DNA of 22,437 bases. Source: Spirogloea muscicola (Eukaryota > Streptophyta > Zygnematophyceae > Spirogloeales > Spirogloeaceae). The notes under the pieces were generated by a model. It was not told where the DNA came from and did no database searches. It was given only the letters and a program-made list of their open reading frames with translations. Location of the stretch: the NCBI GenBank assembly GCA_009602725.1, contig WELB01000051.1, positions 432,873-455,309 on the forward strand, read 5' to 3'. Numbering within the stretch: the first letter of the stretch is position 1; the number at the start of each line of letters is the position of its first letter. Position numbers and translations under genes: made by a program. Below are positions 10,440 to 18,066 of the stretch, one piece after another.

Positions 10440-11060
10440 GAAGAAAGAAGCAAGTGCTCGCCCATAGAGAAGAGGAGCTGGCAAAGCCAGCCCCAAAAAA
10501 GAATGGACAATGTCCAAAGCCAAAAGAAAAAGGTGCCGAAACAGGACTACACTACAAAACACAAGACGATGCAGAGGAAGCGCGGCCACATTAACTGGTG
10601 GCTGGGAGAGGCCAGCCCAAAGGAATGCATAAGGTCTGAAGGAGCCGGAGTGCTAAGGACTAAGACATTAGCAAGGGGACGCTCAGTAACCTCTAGTCAG
10701 AAGATGCGAGTCGGAGTCGGCAGAGGGAAGCTCAGTACCCGCGAGTGAGTAACATCAGATCAGAGCAAGCTCGCTGCAGGGAAAGAGGCACTGCGCCGAG
10801 AGCCAGAGGCAGCAGCCATAGCACGGCCTGCTCGCGTGCGGACGGCGTAGGCTGGTGAGCGTTGGAATGAAACCGCCAGGCGCATACGGAACACCTGGGC
10901 GAGTGAACCGGCGGCGTCGAAGCCGGGTATCGCCCCTGGCAGACCCGGCCGTCGGTCGATGGCCTGACGGGCAAGCCGCTGGAGGAGACCCTGCCAGCGG
11001 CTGCCAAAGACAGTGCTCGCCCATTGAGAATAGGGGCTGAAAAAGCCAGCCCAAAAAGCT
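10440..11060 (-). repeat. Dispersed repeat cluster, minus orientation
   Basis: Read on the minus strand, this contains the hairpin module twice (about 11012-11060 and 10455-10500: GGGCTGGCTTTT, then CAGCCC or close variants, then GGGCGAGCAC). Between them is a middle module at 10876-10930 (TCGCCCAGGTGT..CGTATGCGCCTG, also at 16041-16085). The end module, finishing GG(T/G)TACTGAGC, occurs twice: 10732-10764 and 10683-10715. The sequence 10231-10440 just beyond has no named feature. Copies are diverged. I see no target-site duplications or long terminal repeats, and no intact transposase or reverse transcriptase. Confidence 0.6.
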
Positions 11061-11106
11061 GCCGAAAGCCCCGTGAACACCTATCCAGGGCCGCGAACAG
11101 AAAGAA

Positions 11107-11142
11107 AGGGCTCGCCCATTGAGGATAGGGGCTGGACAAGCT
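11107..11142 (-). repeat. Partial copy of the hairpin module
   Basis: GCTCGCCCATTGAG followed by ATAGGGGCTGG, the same start as the copy at 11012, but the second hairpin arm is degraded. It lies 50 bases from the neighbouring copy, so the two form a short direct repeat. Confidence 0.6.
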
Positions 11143-11395
11143 CCATCACCGACACCGGGTGATCAGCGTATTTGCGGCCAACATGAGGACGAAAGTGTGG
11201 GGTGTTGTCACCTGCCATAAAGAGAGAGAGAAGGCGCGCGGGGCGCATGAATTGAAAGGGAGGCCAATTCAAGCCAATACATTGTTCAGGCAGAGTCGAG
11301 TGCAGACTAAACAATGCTACATAATACGGAGACCTAATCTAAGATGACATTAGTACCCACGGGTGACATAAAGACGGTAGGTTTGGGAAGAAAGG

Positions 11396-11452
11396 AAGTG
11401 CCTGCCCATACAGAAGAGAGGGCTGGCAAAGCCAACCCATAAAGAAAAAGGT
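11396..11452 (-). repeat. Diverged copy of the hairpin module upstream of the AT-hook gene
   Basis: Contains TGCCCATACAGAAGAG, then GGGCTGGCAAAGCCAACCC, then an A-rich tail AAAGAAAAAGGTG. It resembles the copy at 10455-10530, which is also followed by AAAGAAAAAGGTGCC. The shared tail shows that homology extends beyond the hairpin. Confidence 0.55.
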
Positions 11453-11625
11453 GTGGGAAGGCGCCATCGATGCCGTATTTCCCGTCAGAAGGGAGATGCG
11501 AAAGTGGGGGGGGGGTGCGAGCCGCTCGAGCCGACGGCGCTTCCGCGACCGTCGGATGGCTGTGGAAAGCTTGTCCAAATCCGGCGGCTGCGGCCGCCCG
11601 CGGCAGGCCACGTCACCGGGTGTGA

Positions 11626-14600
11626 AAGGGACCCCGGACGCTGCTCCAGCAGCCAGCCAAGCACCCCGCCGCGGGGCCCGCCGCGATTGGCGGCGGCCGC
11701 CACNGCGCCGGCGGCGGCGGCAGCGCAGACGGCGGCTTCGGCGACGCATACTGCGGCGTCGCCGTAGCCCGCCTCCCTATGCAGCTGCCGACGCTGTGTG
11801 CCGAGGACGTCGAGATCAGCCAGCTGGCGATGGCAGCCCCGCTGTCAGCGCTGGCAGGCGGCCTGCCGGACGTTAGCAATTCCGACGTTGCCGCCTTTGG
11901 CACTGCCAATGGAACCACTGACGGCGAGACGGTGCCGCTGGCGGAGGCTTTTGGCGGTGCGGTGAAGGCGGAGGAGAAGGGAAACGAGCGGAGGACCGAT
12001 AGCCAAACAACGGCTGCAGTGGTGGAGGCGGCCTGCGTGGTGGTGGAATTGGATGAGCAGGACGTGGCGACGACGACGGCAGCGAGCGACGCTGGCGAAG
12101 GGCAGCGCGGGCGGCACGGCGGCGCCGGCAGCAGCCGTAGCGGCCGCCGGCAGCGGCTGCTGCCGCCGGAGCTCCAGCAGCAGCAGCCGCTGCTTCCGCC
12201 GGCGCTGCCGTACCTGGCTCCGCCGCTGCCACCGCCGCCGCCGATCCCTCCGCCAACGGCGCTGCGGCCGCCAATGCCGCCAATGTACATTTACCCCTTC
12301 TCGCCGCCCTACGGCTTCCCCACGCCGCTGCCGCCGCCCTTTGCGCCGGAGGTCGCTGCTGCCTCCCCACCGTCCGCCTCAACTGCGGCCATGACCAGGC
12401 TCAGTAGTAGCGGCTACTACCACCAGCTCGTCGGCAGCCTCTGCGCCAGCTGCCGCGTGCACGCGCTGCACCTGGGGCCGCCGTTGTTGTCCAAGCACCT
12501 TGACAGCTCGAGCAACATGAAGGGCTCGGCGGGAGGCTTCGAAGCGGAGGACCTCGCCGAGGACCTTGTGCCCATCTTTGCAGACGAGGACATTGTGGAC
12601 GTCCGCGGCGGCGCAGCGCAGCTTGGCATCATGGTGCGGGGCCGGCGGCAAAGTGCGGAGCCAGCGGAGGCAGAGGCAGAGGCAGCGGAAGCGGAGGCAG
12701 GGTTGGATGCTCCGGCAATTGCTGAGGTAGCAGCTGCGACTCCTGACGTGGTGGAGGCTGATGGCTTTCGCGACGGTGACGGCGCCAACGGCGAGGAGAG
12801 TGCTGCTACTGTAGGCCCCCTTGCCCCTCTCTTCAGACAGTATCCACCTTTGTCACGCTGCGGCTGCCGGCCTTGCTGACAGGTCTTGTCAGGACAGTCT
12901 CAGCCTTCGCGCTTCTGTTAGTGGGGTTCTACGGAGTGTACATCCTGTGCACTGACGATTATGTTGGACTGTGCTGTCTCTGTGGCCTCCACCAGAAGCA
13001 GGACCTGCTGTATGTTCGCTGGGAGGCCTTCGCTCGCCTTGGTCGCCACGCCGTTGATGCTGAGATCCACGCGCGCAGTGTGCGGCGTGGCCGGTCAGTC
13101 ACAGCCCGACCTCGGTCTGTCCACTGTTCATTGGTAGGCCGCTGGAGACGCTGCGGCATTGGGGTGGAGCAAGTTGGCATCACATTATGAGAAGAGATGT
13201 GCACATGCAATCAGCTTAGGGTTCTTCCCCCCTCTTCTGTGCATTTGGTCTGAGGCTGGATGGAGCTAACCATGTCAAGTGGGGCTTGCAGAGCATTCAA
13301 GCGGCAGCTGGCGCAGCTCACGGCGCAGCTGAGCCAGCAGGCGGCAGAGCTCGTCGCAGCCCGTGCCGAGCTCGCTCGGTGCGACCGGCGGGCCGCCCAC
13401 GCCGTCCGCAAGCGCGAGCTTCAGCAGCGGCTGCGGTCTCTGGGGCGGCCCATCACTGCCGCCGATGCTGCGGAGCTGTCCCTGTCGGACTCGGACGATG
13501 GCGAGGAGGACGGAGTCGCATTTGCTGCTCCAATTGCTACCGCTGCCGCTGCAGCAGCAGTCGCTGGCTGGGGCCATCCGGCCCCGATCCTTGCCAGTGG
13601 CTACCCAGCGTGGGGTCAGGCGGCCGCCACCACACTAGCTGGGTATAGCTACCCGTGGGCGCCACCATATAGAGCTCCTTATCCGCCGCTGCCATTGCCT
13701 GCCCGAGGCCCAGGGAGACCGCACGACGACGCCGGAGTGGCTGCCCATGCTCCTCCATCCGCGGTGGAGGCCAAAGGGCGGCGCGGCCGGCCCCCTGGCA
13801 GCATGTCCAAGGCCAGGGCAGCTCTTGCAGGCATGGCAGCCAGCATGCCAACTCCTTCTTTCAGCGAGAACTCCGGGGCTGTGCCTGCGACAACGTCAAC
13901 AGCTTTGTCTGCGCTGCACAACAGCTCCGCCGCGGTGGCACCCACGTCACCAGCTGGACTCCTGCAGCCGCGACGGTCACGGTTGCTGCCCAGTGAGATC
14001 CCTGCCGACTTCTCCAAGCGCAAGCGCGGGCGTCCTTCCAAGGTGTCGGTTGCGGCGGCGGCGGCAGCTGCAACTTCGGCGGATGGGCAGCCAAAGCCCC
14101 GCTTTCGGGAGCCCAGCCCGGCTGAGAAGGCCGAGATGCAGCGGGACCGTGATCGAGTTGCACAGATGGTGAGCGGCGTAGGCAGGGCAAATGCTCCAAG
14201 CTGTCAACCTTGACTCTTGTCTTCCTGATTTGGTCCCTGCATTCTGACCTTGTGCTGTGTACATCACCGCGGTACATGACGTGTTGGGTGCACCTGCATG
14301 CCACATCTGTGCAGAAGCGCCAGATGCACTCAAGCAATGGCATTCTTGTCTTTGAGTCCCAAGGCATCGGCAACTTCTTGCCCTCGACTGTGGCAGCGCC
14401 GGCTATGCAGCCTCAGCCACAGAGCGGCGTAGAGAAGTCGTTTGACAGCGGTGACAAGAGGGCTTCCAATGCTATGGCTGCATTGGACGAGATGGCTATG
14501 AACGCGAACCTTGCAGCGGCGGGCGACCACAGCGGCATGGCTGAGGATCATGGCCGACCTGAGGAGCACGCGGAGGAGTATGCTATAGAGGCGCGGGACA

Positions 14601-14686
14601 ATTGTGAGGATGCATATGGCATGGAGCACGGCGGCGCTGGCAGTGAGGCCTACAGGGATGTTGATATTGTCCTCAATCTCCTGTAA
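11626..14686 (+). CDS. Alanine-rich protein with two AT-hooks, function unknown, at least 4 exons
   Basis: The frame is open from 11626 through the undetermined base at 11704. The first in-frame ATG is 11779, and the true 5' end is unresolved. Proposed exons: to 12810, 13002-13093, 13292-14168, 14315-14686. From ATG 11779 they join in frame to give 790 residues. Visible parts, numbered from that ATG: Pro-rich stretches (about residues 140-195), a Glu/Ala-repeat near 295-310, a Gln/Ala/Leu-rich probable coiled coil from 376 (AFKRQLAQLTAQLSQQ), and two AT-hooks, KGRRGRPPG (13773-13799, residues 536-544) and KRKRGRPSK (14016-14042, residues 617-625). AT-hooks bind the minor groove of AT-rich DNA, so a nuclear chromatin or transcription role is inferred. 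I recognise no other domain. The second exon rests only on splice-site and phase agreement. The last two exons are best supported. Confidence 0.6.
11704..11704. other. Undetermined base, probable assembly gap
   Basis: A single n in a GGC/GCC tract inside the open frame upstream of the AT-hook gene's first ATG. It leaves the true N-terminus of that protein unresolved. Confidence 0.6.
14682..14686 (+). terminator. TGTAA overlapping the AT-hook gene stop codon
   Basis: The gene ends CTC-CTG-TAA, so TGTAA spans the stop codon. A canonical AATAAA at 14743-14748, about 57 bases downstream, is the alternative signal. Either is plausible from position alone. Confidence 0.25.
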
Positions 14687-14723
14687 GATGAGGCATTGTG
14701 ACCAGCCCATTTCGTAGTCTGTT

Positions 14724-15227
14724 TTAGCCAGCAGTCTCATCCAATAAATGCGGCTCTACATTTGGCTGTTGCATTTTGGCTACAGTCTGGAAGCATGCAC
14801 GATCAGAGTTGCATAAGTAGTTGAATGGCAAGCAAGCACCAGCTGCATCATTCCAGAAGGCCACCGTCCTCGCTCTGTGCCCTTGGCTTACGTCTGCACG
14901 TTTTTTATCAGGTGTGCCTCTGACTGTCAATAAGGAACCGCATGTAAGTATAAAGGCAGGTGCCAAATGAGGAGCACAACAGCAGCCCTTGATGGTCCAT
15001 TTGCATGGCTGAGCACTGCGCACTATCAGGTCACCATGAGCATATAGTGGCCATGGCACGGCGATGCACCCCAGGCAGAGGCTCAGACGCAGGTGCAGAG
15101 GCTCGCTGTGGAGCTGGTTCACATTTGGGCGCGCTAGTGCATTGTCATCTAGAGCAAGCATCTGCATGAAGGAAAACGTCCCCTGAGAACAGAGAGGAGA
15201 GGTGATGATGTCAGTCCGGAGCCACAA
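14724..15227 (-). other. Uninterrupted 167-codon reading frame of uncertain status
   Basis: This minus-strand frame is long for a non-genic interval. Near its 5' part lies a strong acceptor-like sequence (TCTCCTCTCTGTTCTCAG at about 15181-15198 on the minus strand), so part of it could be a terminal exon convergent with the AT-hook gene. I recognise no domain, and the region upstream is filled with repeats. The residue make-up (many Cys, His, Leu) does not resemble neighbouring proteins. 15228-15390 has no other visible feature. Confidence 0.15.
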
Positions 15228-15394
15228 GACACAGGAGCAGGTAACCTTCTCTTGCTAAGCTGGCCGTCATTTCACTGGCCAGCTGGGGAGCTGCTTCTCC
15301 GTGTCTTCGAAATTACGGAAGGGTTGCAGTAGAGTCGGAATGCTGCCACAAGAGAGTAAGGCCTGGCAGCGCACTTACTACGATCAGCCAACAG

Positions 15395-16195
15395 ACGGTG
15401 GAGCCAGGCAGAGAGAAGGGCTCAGAAGACGATTGTGGCCTAGAGAGGCCAGCCCGAAATGGACAAGGGTCAGGCGACCAGCACCGATCCTGGGGGGCTC
15501 ATTGTACGAGTGCCCAGAATAAAGAACGAACAGAGTTTGTAGGTCCCAGAAAAGCACTGGAGCACATAGCAACTCAAGTGGCCACTGGTTGCTCAGTTCT
15601 CCTGTTGAGCAGTCGCAGGTCAGAGAAACCAGGCTCTGGGCAGCGGGTCCCCTGTCCATAGCAGAGGCTGCAGCCAAAGCGGGACCACCAATCAGACGAA
15701 GCGCGTGTGCCATTGACCGTTGCAGCGTACTGACACAGAGTGGCTCTCCCAATGGGGGCAAGGGCTGTGAGAAGCCAGCCCGAAAAGAATGAACAAAGGT
15801 CAAGGGGGCCAAGGGAAAGCGGTTAAGCTTGCACACATGGAATCAAGCAGCTACGAAACACTCAGTAACCTCTGCGAAGCAGCCACATGTCGGAGAAACT
15901 GGGCTCCTGGTAACGGGTCCCCTGGCCAGGGCCAGAGGCTGCAGCTAGGGTACGACCGGCACGCAGATGTAACGCGCGAGCCGTGAATAATGTGCTCGCC
16001 CATTGAGGAGCCATGGACCTCTGCAGCGAGGCAGACAGTGTGCTGACAGGCGCATACGAGACACCTGGGCGAGAGAGCCTGCCGCTTCGGAATCGGCCTG
16101 CTCCCATTGCGTCAGGACACCGCGCTAGGAGGGAAGGAACGCGGCTGCTGATATTAAAAGAGCGGCTGTGAAAGCCAGCCAGGCAGACCAGGGTG
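15395..16195 (-). repeat. Array of diverged dispersed-repeat copies, minus orientation
   Basis: At least three copies follow one another. Hairpin-type modules are at about 15410-15475, 15742-15800 and 16150-16190, with a truncated one at 15996-16012. The middle module is at 16041-16085. End modules are at about 15592-15690 and 15862-15950, both containing CAGAGGCTGCAGC and GGGTCCCCTG on the + strand. After two hairpins the tail AAAAGAATGNACAA is shared with the copy at 10490. The parts keep the same order (hairpin, middle, end on the minus strand), which argues for one family rather than unrelated low-complexity DNA. No intact protein-coding gene is seen. Confidence 0.6.
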
Positions 16196-16429
16196 TCTCG
16201 AGGAGGGCTCTGCGGGTAGGTGTGCCGACAGCGGCAGTATCGGTGTAGCTTCGCGCCCGCTGCCCACTAACCCTCAGCTCTCGCTCTCGTTAGCTCATCT
16301 GACTTCCGATCGCTGACACCGGGGTTACCAAGACCGCCCAGTCTGCCTGAGCCCGTGGCTCATCTACTATGATGACGAACACCGTCTGTATGCACCTAGC
16401 TGCCTTATACAACCGCTCTTTTATCTCAG

Positions 16430-16505
16430 GCTCTGGCCAGGGGACCCACTTCCAGGAGCCTAGCGTCTCTGACCTGAGGCTGCTTAGCAGGGGTTACTGA
16501 GTGAG
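16430..16505 (+). repeat. End module of the dispersed repeat, plus orientation
   Basis: CTCTGGCCAGGGGACCC, CCAGGAGCCTAG and AGCAGGGGTTACTGAG match the reverse complement of 15862-15935. This copy is on the opposite strand to the array just upstream. The sequence 16196-16429 may be the rest of this element, but I could not align it confidently. Confidence 0.6.
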
Positions 16506-16589
16506 CTGTAGCTGCTTTGTTTCTTTGTGTGCTTGTTTCTCTTAGCGCTTCCCCTGGCCCCCTTCTCGTCCTTTGTTGTTCTTTTTTGG

Positions 16590-16660
16590 GCCCTTTGTTG
16601 TTCTTTTTTGGGCTGGCTTTTCCAGCCCCTATTCTCAAAGGGCGATCACTTTCTTCATTT
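16590..16660 (+). repeat. Hairpin module of the dispersed repeat, plus orientation
   Basis: TTTTTTGGGCTGGCTTTTCC followed by AGCCCCTATTCTCAAAGG is the cleanest + strand copy. GGGCTG and the following CAGCCC-type arm can pair around a GCTTTT loop. A direct duplication of CTTTGTTGTTCTTTTTTGGG occurs immediately before it (about 16569-16611). The copy runs towards the undetermined base at 16742. Confidence 0.65.
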
Positions 16661-16741
16661 ATCGTCAGCAGCCGAAGTTGTCCTTCCTAACCAGCAGCAG
16701 GCCCCCCCCCCCACGCCACACCGTCCCCCCGGCGGCGCCCC

Positions 16742-16742
16742 N
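16742..16742. other. Undetermined base, probable assembly gap truncating PRA1
   Basis: A single n follows a C-run (16701-16712) and GGCGGCGCCCC. The PRA1 frame starts abruptly after it without a start codon, which directly suggests missing sequence. Confidence 0.7.
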
Positions 16743-17278
16743 TCCTGGCGGCGCGCGTGAGCGAGGCGGTGCGGTCGTCGCTGTCGCGGCGCCGGCCGTG
16801 GGCGGAGCTAGCGGACCGCTCGGCGCTCGCGCGCCCCGACTCGCTGGGCGAGGCCGCGTCTCGCCTTCGCCGCAACGTCGCCTACTTCCGCGTCAACTAC
16901 GCCGCGATCGTCGCCGCCGCCGTCGCCCTGGCGCTCATCTGGAAACCCATCACGCTGCTTTTCCTGGGCGGCACCGCCGCGCTGTGGATGTACGTCCTGG
17001 TCGTGCGCACCGAGCCGCTCGTCGTCGCCGGGCGCACGCTGAGCGAGCGCGAGAAGCTCCTGGCGCTCGCCGCGGTCACGCTGCTCGCCTTCCTCCTCGG
17101 CGGCGTCCTTAACGTCCTCATCACCGGCGTCACGGTCGGCGGCGTCGCCTGCGCCCTGCACGCCGCCTGCCGCATCCCCGACGACCTCTTCCTCGACGAC
17201 GCCGACGCCGCCGGCGGCTTCCTCGCCGCCTTTCTCGGCGGGGGCTCCGCGCCCGCCGGCCTCGTGCCCCACGTCTAG
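16743..17278 (+). CDS. PRA1: PRA1 family protein (prenylated Rab acceptor), 5' end missing
   Basis: PRA1 proteins are small four-helix membrane proteins of the ER-Golgi-endosome system. They bind prenylated Rab GTPases and help place them on membranes. The frame is open from the undetermined base at 16742 to a TAG at 17276-17278, about 178 residues, with no ATG near the start, so the N-terminus lies in the gap. Family landmarks in order: VSEAVRSSLSRRRPWAEL, SLGEAASRLRRNVAYFRVNY, a hydrophobic hairpin (AAIVAAAVALALIW to LWMYVLVV), TEPLVVAGRTLSEREKLLAL, a second hydrophobic hairpin (LLAFLLGGVLNVLITGV), and the acidic end HAACRIPDDLFLDD. No introns occur in this part. Third positions are almost all G or C. 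Confidence 0.88.
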
Positions 17279-18066
17279 CCTTGCTCTCCCGCAGCCCATC
17301 CAGCCACATCGTCACGATCTGCTTTCTGGACGCTATCTTCTGCTTCTGGCTGTCACCCGGTCTCCTCATCCGCCTCCTGCTGATCCTGGCCGCTCTGCTG
17401 GTTTCCGAGCCCTGCACGGAGTTGGCCGCCCTTACGCATTTGCTTGCGGCGCTATGCAATTCTGGTGTACTCAGCTTTCTTGTCTAGAGGCGCCACCTGC
17501 AGTCTATGATTTGCAGCGCCCATCGTCCACTGCTCTTGTACTAGAGGCGGGCCACTCCTGATGCTGGGCAATGTGCACTTGGAGACGAAGCCTGCCTTCA
17601 ACTTGAAATTCTTTACATTCCCTTGGCAGCAAGTTTGGTGGGTGTGATGGGATTGATCACGTTGTGGTGGAGCGCAGTTGGCCTCAATCAATGAATAACG
17701 ACTAAATGGTGCGCCATTTGAGGGCCTGCGACTGAAGGACACAGACTGGCAGCTTGAGCGGTCAATGCTTACTCAACTGGGCGCCACCACATGTCGACAT
17801 CCATAATACCGATCTCAATATTACCAAGCCTAAGCCAGAGAGACAGTAGAGGCTAGTGCAGCAAGCTTACAGCTTGGCAACAGTGCTGGCGGACAGTGGC
17901 ACACTTGCAGGCCCGGAGAGGCTCCTCCCCGGTTGCACCTGTGCCGAACTCCGGCAGCGCTGTTCGTAGCCGCCGGCAATGATGTATACACAAGCTTGAG
18001 CCGAGCTACGTGCCATCAGATCTGATAGTGGCAAGGAGCGCGCATAGGTAGCCGCCAGGGCTGGCC
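17279..18066. other. Intergenic region between convergent PRA1 and U-box genes
   Basis: This should hold the 3' untranslated regions of both genes. A + strand frame at about 17281-17487 with a hydrophobic stretch follows PRA1 directly, but nothing shows it is translated. On the minus strand, TGTAA at 17868-17872 is about 195 bases past the U-box stop and is a reasonable polyadenylation signal for it. Confidence 0.4.

Noticed and set aside
10876-10930. tRNA-like internal promoter (A and B boxes) that would make the repeat a SINE
   Set aside because: Only loose matches with spacing too short for a functional pair, and the second copy at 16041-16085 does not preserve them.
11613-12290. 225-codon minus-strand frame opposite the AT-hook gene
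   Set aside because: Low-complexity Gly/Ser/Ala translation produced by the complementary GC-rich codons; no splice or domain evidence.
16808-17299. 163-codon minus-strand frame opposite PRA1
   Set aside because: Mirror of strongly GC-biased third positions in PRA1; the translation is a featureless Gly/Glu/Asp/Arg string.
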